Part shown: positions 8,350 through 16,398 of the stretch, in pieces
Layout of the letters: every line of letters begins with the position of its first letter
Position numbering within the stretch: the first letter of the stretch is position 1
Assembly: GCA_050633445.1 (NCBI GenBank)
Contig: JBOEGN010000084.1
Coordinates: 22,701-86,700 of the forward strand
Length of the DNA stretch: 64,000 nt
Reading direction: 5' to 3'
Origin: Thalassobius sp050633445
GTDB taxonomy: Bacteria > Pseudomonadota > Alphaproteobacteria > Rhodobacterales > Rhodobacteraceae
Notes under the pieces: model-generated
Told to the model about the DNA's origin: nothing
What the model saw: only the letters and a program-made list of their open reading frames with translations
Databases searched by the model: none
Made by a program: the position numbers and the translations under genes

Positions 8350-10626
8350 ATGAAACCGAACTTCGCCCTGACATTGTCTGCCGAAGGTGTTCGACTGCTG
8401 CAACGCGCGCCGTCGGGTTGGTTGCTTGTGGGCGACGCGGACTTTGCTGCGGACAACCTGTCCGACGTCATGGCCGACCTGCGCGCCAATGCTGAACTGC
8501 TGACCCCCGGTGATGTCCGCGCCAAGCTGGTGCTGCCCAACGATCAGATCAAATTCATGATCGTCCGCTCCGATGCCACCTCTGAAGAAGAGGCCGAAAC
8601 AGATGCCGCCGCTGCGCTGGAGGGGGCAACGCCCTACGCTCTGTCCGAGCTGGCGTTTGATTGGTCTTTGGATGATGGGCAGTTGTTCCTGGCGGCGGTC
8701 GCGCGCGAAACTCTGGCCGAGGCTGAGGCGTTTGCGGTTGATCACGGCCTGAATCCCGTCAGCTTCGTTGCGCTGCCCGAGCAAAACGATTTCCCCGGAG
8801 AGCCGTTCTTTGGCGTTACCAAAGCGGCCAAATCCGTTCTGACGGCGACCGAAAACGTCGCGCGCGATCTGCAACCGATCCACGTGATTGGCATGGCCGA
8901 TATCCCCGAGCCTGAACCAGAACCCGCCCCCGAAGCGCCAATGGCAGTGGATGCCGCGCCAACTGATACCGGCGAGCCTGATGCTCTGATACCCGAGGAA
9001 ACACAGCCGCAAGCCGCCGAAGACGCCGTTGATTCAGTCAACGATCCTGCCCCCAAGGCAGAGGCGGAACCAGAGCCCGCGCCAGCCATCGAAAACCCGC
9101 GGGACGAGACGCCCGCCCTGGCTTTTGCCAGCGTCCGCGCCAGCCGCGACACCTCGGACACCCCGTCGAAACCCGTCGGCGCCTCTGCCCCCCCGATCAC
9201 GGACCCAGAGCCGAGCGTCGCCGCCCCCGTCATACAGACCGACGCGACCGCTGGCTTCCAATCCACACGCTCGACCCCTGCCGTACCAGCGCCCAAGGCC
9301 CCGCCCAAACCCCAGGATCAGCCCAAGGCGCAGACCCCACCAAAACCAAAGCCAGAACCGCAATCCGAACGCCAGCGCCTGACCCTGTTTGGCGCGCGCA
9401 AACCGGCCGACGCCGTGGGCATTATCGGGGGAAAACCGCGCTTTATGGGTCTGGCGCTGACGCTGATCCTGATCGTGTTTCTGGCGGTCATGGCGATCTG
9501 GGCCAGCTTTATCAGCGAAGACGGTCTGGCAGGATTGTTTGGCTCCGAGCCCGAACAGATCGAAGTGGCCACCGCCCCGTCGACCGAGGATCTGACCACC
9601 GCCACTGACGAAGAAATAGCCGAAGCGCAGGATGTGGAACCGGCGGGCGAAGTCGACCCGGCCCTGACCAACGGGCAAGCCGTGGCGCTGCCTGACATGC
9701 CCGAACTCATGAGCCCCGAAGAGGCCGAGCGTCGCTATATCGCGACCGGCATCTGGCAAGTAGCCCCCGAACAACCGTCCGAACCCGATGCCTCGGGGAA
9801 TGCCGATGTCTATCTGGCCTCGATCGACCCGCAGGTACGTGCCGTGGACGCCGTCGCCCTGCCCGATATTTCTTTGCTGCATGACGGTGCACCCAATGAA
9901 ACGCTGAACCCCACTGCGGCGGGCACGGAGTTTGATGTGGACGCGCGCGGCCTGGTCATCGCCACCCCCGAAGGTGCGCTGACCCCTGAAGGTATCACCG
10001 TCTATGCGGGCAAACCTCCGTTGGTTCCCGGCAAGCTGCCCGAGCGCCGTGGCGACGGGCTGAGCCCAACTGAACTGGATCGCTTGGCCCAGGCACGCCC
10101 GCGCGCGCGGCCAGATAATTTGCAGGAAAACAACGAACGTGGCCAACTGGGTGGCCGCACCCTGTCTGAACTGGCGCAGGTCCGCCCCAAGGCGCGCCCC
10201 GCATCTGTCAAACCTCAGCCCGAGCCGGAAGCCGAAGCAGACGACACTGCGACCGCACAGGCTGTCGCTCAGTCGCTGCGCCCTAAAACGCGGCCCAATA
10301 ACTTTGCCAAATTGGTCGCGCAAACCAAAAAGGCCGAGCCAGAGGTCCGCACAGCCGCTGCGGTTGTTCCCAAGATTCCGTCCTCTGCATCGGTCGCCCG
10401 ACAGGCGACGGTGAAAAACGCCCTGAACCTGCGCAAACTGAACCTGATCGGGGTGAACGGCAAAGGCGGCGCACGGCGCGCGTTGGTCCGCACCTCTAGC
10501 GGGCGGTACAAGACGGTCAAAGTGGGTGATCGGCTGGACGGCGGCAAGGTCGCCGCGATCACAGAATCCGAGCTGCGATATGTGAAAAACGGCAAGGCTG
10601 TCGTTCTGAAGATGCCGCGCGGCTGA
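8350..10626 (+). CDS. large single-pass membrane protein of unknown function with a PilM/GspL-like N-terminus
   Basis: 758 residues from ATG 8350 (a GTG codon directly precedes it). Residues 1-180 form an acidic globular domain (LTLSAEGVRLL, a GDVRAKLVLP strand, TPYALSELAFDW) reminiscent of type II secretion/pilus ATPase-fold proteins, but without a clear match. A Pro/Glu/Ala-rich disordered segment covers about 185-350. One membrane helix follows at about 370-392 (LALTLILIVFLAVMAIWASF), then a second disordered acidic region. Three copies of an RP-(K/R)-(A/T)-RP motif lie near residues 580-655. A small C-terminal beta domain (LVRTSSGRYKTVKVGDRLDGG) resembles GspC/PilP-type HR domains. The role is unknown; an envelope assembly or scaffold function is a guess. 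Confidence 0.7.
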   Translation: MKPNFALTLSAEGVRLLQRAPSGWLLVGDADFAADNLSDVMADLRANAELLTPGDVRAKLVLPNDQIKFMIVRSDATSEEEAETDAAAALEGATPYALSELAFDWSLDDGQLFLAAVARETLAEAEAFAVDHGLNPVSFVALPEQNDFPGEPFFGVTKAAKSVLTATENVARDLQPIHVIGMADIPEPEPEPAPEAPMAVDAAPTDTGEPDALIPEETQPQAAEDAVDSVNDPAPKAEAEPEPAPAIENPRDETPALAFASVRASRDTSDTPSKPVGASAPPITDPEPSVAAPVIQTDATAGFQSTRSTPAVPAPKAPPKPQDQPKAQTPPKPKPEPQSERQRLTLFGARKPADAVGIIGGKPRFMGLALTLILIVFLAVMAIWASFISEDGLAGLFGSEPEQIEVATAPSTEDLTTATDEEIAEAQDVEPAGEVDPALTNGQAVALPDMPELMSPEEAERRYIATGIWQVAPEQPSEPDASGNADVYLASIDPQVRAVDAVALPDISLLHDGAPNETLNPTAAGTEFDVDARGLVIATPEGALTPEGITVYAGKPPLVPGKLPERRGDGLSPTELDRLAQARPRARPDNLQENNERGQLGGRTLSELAQVRPKARPASVKPQPEPEAEADDTATAQAVAQSLRPKTRPNNFAKLVAQTKKAEPEVRTAAAVVPKIPSSASVARQATVKNALNLRKLNLIGVNGKGGARRALVRTSSGRYKTVKVGDRLDGGKVAAITESELRYVKNGKAVVLKMPRG

Positions 10627-10627
10627 T

Positions 10628-10653
10628 AAAAAAGGCCCGCCAAACGGCAGGCC
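10628..10653 (-). terminator. rho-independent terminator of hppD
   Basis: On the minus strand GGCCTGCC-GTTT-GGCGGGCC (one G-U pair) is followed by seven T residues. It lies 23 nt beyond the hppD stop and also sits directly after the convergent plus-strand gene. Confidence 0.85.
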
Positions 10654-10675
10654 CCTTCCCCTTGCATTCCCTTGG

Positions 10676-11782
10676 TCACTCGGCGGCGACATCGCCCCCA
10701 AGTTCACCGTTGTCGATCTGCTCTTGCTCGATCGATTCAAAGAGGGCCTTGAAGTTCCCCTCTCCGAACCCGTCATCCCCTTTGCGCTGGATGAACTCGA
10801 AAAAGATCGGCCCGATCACGGTTTTCGAGAAGATCTGCAACAGGATCTTGGTTTCGCCGCCATCCATGACGCCCTCGCCGTCGATCAGGATGCCGTGCTT
10901 CTTCATCCGGTCCAGCGGTTCGTCATGGCCGACCACGCGGTCCTTGGACAGGGTGTAATAGGTCTCGGGCGGGCCGGGCATGAACTTGACGCCTTGATCG
11001 GCAATCGCGTCCGTCGAGTCATAGATGTCATCGCTGCCCACGGCGATATGCTGAATGCCCTCGCCTTTGTATTTCTTCAGATAGGCAACGATCTGGCCGG
11101 TCTCTCCGCGATCTTCGTTGATGGGAATGCGGATACGGCCACAGGGCGATGTCAGCGCCCGGCTGAACAGCCCCGAAAACTTGCCTTCGATGTCAAAAAA
11201 CCGAATTTCACGGAAGTTAAACAGATCGCCATAGAACCTGAACCACTTGTCCATATTGCCCTTGAACACGTTATGCGTCAGGTGATCCAGATAGTAAAAC
11301 CCAACGCCCTTGGGTTTCGAGATGCCAAGCCATTCGAATTCAGCGTTATAGGGCGAGGTGTCGTGATACTGATCGGTGAAATAGATCAGGCTGCCACCGA
11401 TGCCCTTGATCGCGGGCCAGTCCAGCGTCTTGTCGGTCCCCTCATAGGGTTCAGCCCCCTGAGCGACCGCATGGTCAAACGCGTGTTGCGCGTCCACCAC
11501 ACGCCACCCCATCGAAGGTGCACAGGGGCCGTGTTCCTGCACAAAACGGCTGGCAAAGCTGCCCGGTTCGTTGTTCAGCACATAGGTGATATCGCCTTGC
11601 TGCCACAGCTCGACATCCTTGGATTTGTGCCGCGCCACCAAGCCATAGCCCATGCGGGTAAACAGCGCGCGCAGTTCCTCTGGGTTGGGATGCGCGAACT
11701 CGACGAATTCGAAACCATCCGTGCCGGCGGGGTTCTGCGGGGTGATCTGCGCCTGCGGCGCGTCATGCGGGAAAGGTCCCAT
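10676..11782 (-). CDS. hppD: 4-hydroxyphenylpyruvate dioxygenase
   Basis: Fe(II) enzyme that converts 4-hydroxyphenylpyruvate to homogentisate in tyrosine/phenylalanine catabolism. 368 residues, a normal bacterial length. Two VOC-type modules are visible. The N-terminal one starts GFEFVEFAHPNPEELRALF. The catalytic C-terminal one starts YYLDHLTHNVFKG, whose His in DHLTHNV is an expected iron ligand. It continues with GIQHIAVGSDDIYDS (second His) and IFFEFIQRKGDDGFGEGNF (the Glu of FFEF is the third ligand). It is transcribed divergently from an Lrp/AsnC regulator, with an inverted repeat between them. Confidence 0.96.
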   Translation of the reverse strand: MGPFPHDAPQAQITPQNPAGTDGFEFVEFAHPNPEELRALFTRMGYGLVARHKSKDVELWQQGDITYVLNNEPGSFASRFVQEHGPCAPSMGWRVVDAQHAFDHAVAQGAEPYEGTDKTLDWPAIKGIGGSLIYFTDQYHDTSPYNAEFEWLGISKPKGVGFYYLDHLTHNVFKGNMDKWFRFYGDLFNFREIRFFDIEGKFSGLFSRALTSPCGRIRIPINEDRGETGQIVAYLKKYKGEGIQHIAVGSDDIYDSTDAIADQGVKFMPGPPETYYTLSKDRVVGHDEPLDRMKKHGILIDGEGVMDGGETKILLQIFSKTVIGPIFFEFIQRKGDDGFGEGNFKALFESIEQEQIDNGELGGDVAAE

Positions 11783-11813
11783 TGTGTGTCTCCTGTTCAG
11801 CTATGACCAGAAT

Positions 11814-11842
11814 ATGCGCAATGACATCGGAAATTTGCGCAT
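11814..11842. promoter_or_regulatory. candidate Lrp-type operator between hppD and the Lrp regulator
   Basis: Perfect 8-bp inverted repeat ATGCGCAA (11814-11821) and TTGCGCAT (11835-11842), centres 21 bp apart (two helical turns). It lies in the 132-bp divergent intergenic region, 32 bp upstream of the hppD start and 73 bp upstream of the regulator start. Position and symmetry fit autoregulation plus control of hppD. Confidence 0.55.
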
Positions 11843-11914
11843 TGTTAGGCATCTTCCTTTACTGAAATGCGGATATGTCGCACTATCGTTAGGAAACACG
11901 CGGATACCACGCAT

Positions 11915-12370
11915 ATGCTGGACGAAACTGACAAACGGCTGCTGGCCGAGCTGCAACAGAACGCGCATCTAACGGCGCAAGAGCTGGGAGAGGTGCTGAA
12001 CCTGTCGCCCAGTCAGGCCGGTCGTCGCCGCCAAAGGCTGGAGGCAGAGGGCTATATTCGGGCCTACGCGGCCAAGCTGGACCCGCGCCGGGTGGGCCTG
12101 ACTGTGCAGGCTTTTGTGCAGGTGCAAATGGCCACTCATGGCCCCGAACAGTCGCGCCAGTTTGCCCGGCTGATCGAGCTGCGCCCCGAGGTGATCTCGG
12201 GCTGGACCCTGACCGGGGACGCCGATTACCTGCTGCGCGTCTATTGCGAAGATCTGGCCGCCCTGAACCGGCTCATCCACGAAGTGCTACTGCCCCATCC
12301 GGCCGTTGCCCGTGTGCAAAGCCAGATCGTTATGGACCAATTCAAGGCGGATGCTCCGCTGCCGTGTTAA
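11915..12370 (+). CDS. Lrp/AsnC family transcriptional regulator, probable hppD regulator
   Basis: 151 residues. The N-terminal winged HTH reads LDETDKRLLAELQQNAHLTAQELGEVLNLSPSQAGRRRQRLE. The C-terminal RAM/AsnC ligand-binding domain includes VQAFVQVQMATHG, then VISGWTLTGDADYLLRVYCEDL with the usual G-D-x-D turn. ATG 11915 is preferred over 11867 because it opens directly at the family's D-x-x-D-x-x-x-L start. Divergent orientation from hppD is a common local-regulator layout, so control of tyrosine catabolism by an aromatic amino acid or keto acid is likely. Confidence 0.9.
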   Translation: MLDETDKRLLAELQQNAHLTAQELGEVLNLSPSQAGRRRQRLEAEGYIRAYAAKLDPRRVGLTVQAFVQVQMATHGPEQSRQFARLIELRPEVISGWTLTGDADYLLRVYCEDLAALNRLIHEVLLPHPAVARVQSQIVMDQFKADAPLPC

Positions 12371-12403
12371 CCATTTTCTAAGACCCTATTTGAAGGACGC
12401 CCA

Positions 12404-14299
12404 ATGCAATCCATCCTGTTCCAAGCCTCGATCTATCTGGCCGCCGCCGTGATCGCCGTACCCATCGCGGCTCGGTTGGGGTTGGGATCGGTTCTGGGCT
12501 ATCTGGTGGCCGGGATCGTGATCGGGCCGGTGCTGGGATTGGTCGGCAGCGAAACCGCCGACCTTCAGCATTTCGCGGAATTCGGCGTTGTCATGATGCT
12601 GTTCCTGATCGGGCTAGAGCTGGAGCCACGCACCCTGTGGGACATGCGCCACAAATTGCTGGGCCTTGGCGGGTTACAGGTCACGCTGACGACGCTGGCC
12701 GTGATGGCGGGGGCGCTGGTTCTGGGCCAACCTCTGCCCCAGGCCTTGGCGATCGGGTTGATTTTTTCACTGTCGTCGACGGCAATTGTGCTGCAAACCC
12801 TGTCGGAAAAGGGCTTGATGCAAACAGGCGGAGGCCGCTCTGCCTTTTCGGTTTTGCTAACGCAGGATATCGCGGTGATCCCGATGCTGGCGCTGCTGCC
12901 CTTGCTGGCGATCACCCCTGTCGCCCAAATCCGCGAGGACGGCTCGATCGGGCGGGTCAGCGATGCCGATCATGGCGCCCATGGCGGAGGTCACGATGCC
13001 GCCATTTCGGCCCTGGTCGAGGGCCTGCCCGGCTGGGGCGTGGCCCTGATCACGCTGGGCGCTGTGGCGCTGATCATTCTGGCAGGGATCTACTTGACCC
13101 GCCCGGTGTTCCGCTACATCCATCACGCCCGCCTGAGCGAAATGTACACCGCGCTGGCGCTGCTGATCGTGCTGGGCATCGCCTATATCATGAACGCCGT
13201 GGGCCTGTCGCCCGCGCTTGGCACCTTTCTGGCGGGCGTCGTGCTGGCCAACACCGAATTCCGGCACGAGCTGGAAAGCGACATCCAACCCTTCAAGGGC
13301 CTGCTGCTGGGCCTGTTTTTCATCACCGTGGGCGCGGGTATCAACTTTGCCCTGCTGGCCGAAAATGCGGGCCCCATCCTAGCCCTGACCGCCGCCCTGA
13401 TCGCTGGCAAAGGCGCGATCCTCTATGGCCTCGGCACTCTGTTCAAGCTTAAGGGCCGCAGCCGCTGGCTGTTCACCCTGTCGCTGGCCCAAGCCGGTGA
13501 ATTCGGCTTTGTCCTGCTGTCCTTTGCGCAACAAACCTATGTCCTGGATACCGCCCTGTCCGAAAAGCTACTGATGGTGGTGGCGCTCTCGATGATGGCC
13601 ACGCCACTGCTGTTCATCCTGTATGATTGGCTGTCACACCGCGCCGGTGACGAGACCGCAGAACACGAAGACGACGTGATCGACGAACAAGGCCCGGTGA
13701 TCATCGCGGGCATGGGACGTTTTGGCCAGATCGTTAACCGGCTGGTGCAAAACACCGGGTTCAAAACCGTGGTCCTGGACCATGACATGGAAACCATCCA
13801 GCTGATGCGCCGCTTCGGTTTTCGTGGCTTTTTTGGCGACCCCACCCGCCCGGAACTGCTCCACGCCGCAGGGCTAAAAGAGGCGCATATCCTGGTCGTC
13901 ACATTGGATGATCCCGATGCCTCGGTGCAACTGGTCACCTTTGCGCGCCGCTCAAATCCCGACCTGCATATCATCGCCCGCGCCCGCGACCGCAACCATG
14001 TGTTCCGGCTCTACAAAGCAGGGGCCGACGACATCGTGCGCGAAATGTTCGACAGTTCTTTGCGGGCCGGCCGATATGTGCTGGAAAACATCGGCCTCAG
14101 CGAATACGAGGCCGCCATGGCCGAAAAGGTCTTTTTCCAACATGACCGAGAGGCCGTCCGCGACCTCGCTCAGCTCTGGGACCCAAACCTGCCCGCCTCC
14201 AAAAACGAGGCGTATATCAAACGCGCCCTCGAACTGGACAAAGAGCTCGAAGCAACCCTGCAAGCCAAACTCGACGAACGGGCGGAACAAGACGAATAG
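12404..14299 (+). CDS. CPA2-family monovalent cation:proton antiporter with TrkA-N domain (KefB/KefC-like)
   Basis: 631 residues. The first 400 form the twelve-or-so-helix Na+/H+ exchanger domain (LGSVLGYLVAGIVIGPVLG; SLSSTAIVLQTLSEKG; GTFLAGVVLANTEFRHELES). A His-rich cytoplasmic or periplasmic loop (DADHGAHGGGHDAA) is near residue 190. From about 428 a Rossmann RCK/TrkA-N domain begins (VIIAGMGRFGQIVNRL) with the acidic end of beta-2 (VVLDHDMETIQLM). It is an inner-membrane K+ or Na+ efflux system for pH or electrophile stress. No KefF/KefG ancillary oxidoreductase is adjacent. It starts 33 bp after the Lrp gene, but a functional link is doubtful. Confidence 0.9.
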   Translation: MQSILFQASIYLAAAVIAVPIAARLGLGSVLGYLVAGIVIGPVLGLVGSETADLQHFAEFGVVMMLFLIGLELEPRTLWDMRHKLLGLGGLQVTLTTLAVMAGALVLGQPLPQALAIGLIFSLSSTAIVLQTLSEKGLMQTGGGRSAFSVLLTQDIAVIPMLALLPLLAITPVAQIREDGSIGRVSDADHGAHGGGHDAAISALVEGLPGWGVALITLGAVALIILAGIYLTRPVFRYIHHARLSEMYTALALLIVLGIAYIMNAVGLSPALGTFLAGVVLANTEFRHELESDIQPFKGLLLGLFFITVGAGINFALLAENAGPILALTAALIAGKGAILYGLGTLFKLKGRSRWLFTLSLAQAGEFGFVLLSFAQQTYVLDTALSEKLLMVVALSMMATPLLFILYDWLSHRAGDETAEHEDDVIDEQGPVIIAGMGRFGQIVNRLVQNTGFKTVVLDHDMETIQLMRRFGFRGFFGDPTRPELLHAAGLKEAHILVVTLDDPDASVQLVTFARRSNPDLHIIARARDRNHVFRLYKAGADDIVREMFDSSLRAGRYVLENIGLSEYEAAMAEKVFFQHDREAVRDLAQLWDPNLPASKNEAYIKRALELDKELEATLQAKLDERAEQDE

Positions 14300-14314
14300 C
14301 GCGCCGCCCACCCG

Positions 14315-14373
14315 CTTCTTTGCTCTGAAAATACTCCGGGGGAGAGGCCAAGGGCCTCGGGGGCAGCGCCCCC
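14315..14373 (+). repeat. Rhodobacteraceae-type palindromic intergenic element, copy B
   Basis: CTTCTTT, then AAAATACTCC, GGGGG, GAG, a 6-bp hairpin GAGGCC-AAGG-GCCTC (14344-14358) and GGGGGCAGCGCCCCC (14359-14373). It matches copy A (5488-5558, opposite strand) at both ends, while the inner hairpin differs in sequence. It lies between convergent genes (the Kef-like antiporter and cobT), where it may also terminate transcription. Confidence 0.65.
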
Positions 14374-14399
14374 ATTACCCCCGTCAATACTGCGAAACC

Positions 14400-15416
14400 T
14401 TAGCTGTCAGACACGCCCGCTTCAGCAAAAGTCGCCATGCCGGAATGGCACGCCACTGCGCCCTGCAAGACACCAATCGCCAGCGCCGCCCCCGAGCCTT
14501 CGCCCAATCGCAGCCCCAGCGATAGCAGCGGAGCCTTGTCCAATGCGTTCAGCAGGCGCGGATGCGCGGCCTCGGCGCTGACATGTCCCGCAACACAGTG
14601 GTCCAGCGCGAAAGGCACCGTTTTGTCCAGGCAAGCCGCCGCGGCGCAGCAGATGAACCCGTCCAGGATCACCGGAATACGCAGGCTTCGGGCGCGGGCT
14701 ATGGCGCCCGTCATCGCGGCCAGCTCGCGCCCGCCCAGGCAGCGCAGTGCATCCAGCCCGTCGGTGATCGTTTCGGCATGCAACGCCTCGCCTTGCGCAA
14801 CGACCCGAGTCTTCAGCTCTAGCCCCGCATCATCAACGCCAGTCCCGCGCCCGGTCCAGTCGCTGGCGTCTCCGCCAAACAGCGCCAGCGCGATGGCCGC
14901 GGCCGAGGTGGTGTTACCAATCCCCATCTCGCCCGTCACCAGCAAATCCGCGTCCTTGTCGACCGCGTTCCAACCTGTCTGCAAGGCCGCGACCAGCTCT
15001 GCCTCGGTCATCGCGGGACTTTGGGTGAAATCCGCCGTGGGCGTGTCCAGCGACAGGGCGTGGACATCCATCTTTGCACCAAAAGCCTTGGACAGTTGGT
15101 TAATCGCCGCGCCGCCATGTTGGAAGTTCAGCACCATCTGTTCGGTGACCTCGGCTGGAAAGGCCGAAACCCCCTGAGCGGTCACCCCATGGTTTCCCGC
15201 AAAAATCACCACCTGAGGCGCCGTGATCGCAGGCCGCGCATCGCCGCGCCAGCCTGCATACCAGATCGCCAGATCCTCTAGCCGGCCCAATGCACCCGGC
15301 GGTTTGGTCAGCTGACCATTGCGGGCCTCGGCCTCTTTGCGGGCCTCCAGATCGGCGGTCGGGGCCTGCGCCAACAAAGAGCGGAAGTCATCAAGCGTAT
15401 CAAAGGGCTGTGTCAT
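14400..15416 (-). CDS. cobT: nicotinate-nucleotide--dimethylbenzimidazole phosphoribosyltransferase
   Basis: Forms alpha-ribazole phosphate from nicotinate mononucleotide and dimethylbenzimidazole for the lower ligand of cobalamin. 338 residues. Typical features are KPPGALGRLEDLAIWYAGW, VVIFAGNHGVTAQGVSAFP (substrate loop), LVTGEMGIGNTTSAAAIA and the C-terminal LRLGEGSGAALAI, whose Glu is the expected catalytic base. ATG 15416 is chosen as the start because MTQPFDTLDDF opens the conserved region; an alternative start lies 8 codons upstream. It is divergent from cobS, with about 90 bp between starts, so the two nucleotide-loop assembly genes probably share a control region. Confidence 0.95.
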   Translation of the reverse strand: MTQPFDTLDDFRSLLAQAPTADLEARKEAEARNGQLTKPPGALGRLEDLAIWYAGWRGDARPAITAPQVVIFAGNHGVTAQGVSAFPAEVTEQMVLNFQHGGAAINQLSKAFGAKMDVHALSLDTPTADFTQSPAMTEAELVAALQTGWNAVDKDADLLVTGEMGIGNTTSAAAIALALFGGDASDWTGRGTGVDDAGLELKTRVVAQGEALHAETITDGLDALRCLGGRELAAMTGAIARARSLRIPVILDGFICCAAAACLDKTVPFALDHCVAGHVSAEAAHPRLLNALDKAPLLSLGLRLGEGSGAALAIGVLQGAVACHSGMATFAEAGVSDS

Positions 15417-15506
15417 GGGGTCTCTTTCCGATCTTGTCATGTCTTGGTGTTGCCGGGATGTTTAACGCAATGCTATCGGGGGGGACCATATCAAAAGGTC
15501 CGACCA

Positions 15507-16268
15507 ATGGCGGAAAAAGCGTCTTTCATCCCGCAGACCCGTGACATCGCTGTTGCGATTTCCTTGCTGACCCGATTGCCTCTGCACCTGCCCAATGCTG
15601 CCTATGCGCGCGGCGCACGGGCCGCCTGGGCCTATCCCTTGGCCGGAGCGGTTCTGGGCGGGATCGCGGGACTGGCCGGTTGGATCGCCAGCCCGCTTGG
15701 GTCCGGATTTGCGGCATTGGTCGTGCTGGCCGTTACCGCGATCCTATCCGGCGCGATGCACGAGGACGGGCTGGCCGATTGCGCCGATGGTTTTTGGGGC
15801 GGTTGGGACCCGGCCCGCCGACTGGACATCATGAAGGACAGCCAGATCGGCACCTATGGCGTCATCGCTCTGATCCTCAGCTTTGCAACCCGCTGGTGGG
15901 CGTTGGAACAGTTGATCTCTGCCGGACATGTACTGGCCCCGCTGCTGGCAGTCGGGATGATGTCACGCGCCGGAATGCCGGTGCTGATGGTCTGGCTGCC
16001 CAATGCGCGCAGCTCAGGCCTCAGCCAGTCGGTCGGGCGCCCTGCCCCACAAACGGCTGGATTGGGGATTCTTCTGGCCGTCGGGGTTGGCCTGATCGGG
16101 CTGGGCTCGGCTGCGTTTCTGGCCGTTTTTATTGCCGCTGCGGTTGTTGCTGGCTGCGGATTTCTGGCCCGCACCAAGATCGGCGGACAAACGGGCGACG
16201 TGCTGGGGGCCTCGCAGCAACTGACGGAAATCGCACTGCTGGTCACCTGTACCGCCGTGCTGAGCTAG
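15507..16268 (+). CDS. cobS: adenosylcobinamide-GDP ribazoletransferase (cobalamin synthase)
   Basis: Integral membrane enzyme that joins adenosylcobinamide-GDP with alpha-ribazole (or its phosphate) to complete cobalamin. 253 residues with about six hydrophobic helices. The CobS signature HEDGLADCADGFWGGWDPARRLDIMKDSQIG region lies at about residues 85-115; its acidic residues bind Mg2+. GGQTGDVLGASQQLTEIA is near the C-terminus. The start at 15507 follows a weak purine stretch and begins at the conserved N-terminal region (RDIAVAISLLTRLP). Pairing with divergent cobT supports the call. Confidence 0.95.
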   Translation: MAEKASFIPQTRDIAVAISLLTRLPLHLPNAAYARGARAAWAYPLAGAVLGGIAGLAGWIASPLGSGFAALVVLAVTAILSGAMHEDGLADCADGFWGGWDPARRLDIMKDSQIGTYGVIALILSFATRWWALEQLISAGHVLAPLLAVGMMSRAGMPVLMVWLPNARSSGLSQSVGRPAPQTAGLGILLAVGVGLIGLGSAAFLAVFIAAAVVAGCGFLARTKIGGQTGDVLGASQQLTEIALLVTCTAVLS

Positions 16269-16398
16269 ACCAGTTTCCGGCGCGAAACGCCTGTGACCCA
16301 AGGGAACAATTGCGTCGCCGAAATCCTGCGTTACTTCTGAGGCAAAGCATCCGTGGAATTTCATCCCGACCAGCAGAATTAGAACAAAGGATCACGTC

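Noticed and set aside
9034..10776. 580-residue minus-strand reading antisense to the large membrane protein
   Set aside because: It is the complement of a GC-rich, acidic, Pro-rich gene whose codon bias leaves the other strand open; the translation is Arg/Gly/Gln-rich and shows no domain.
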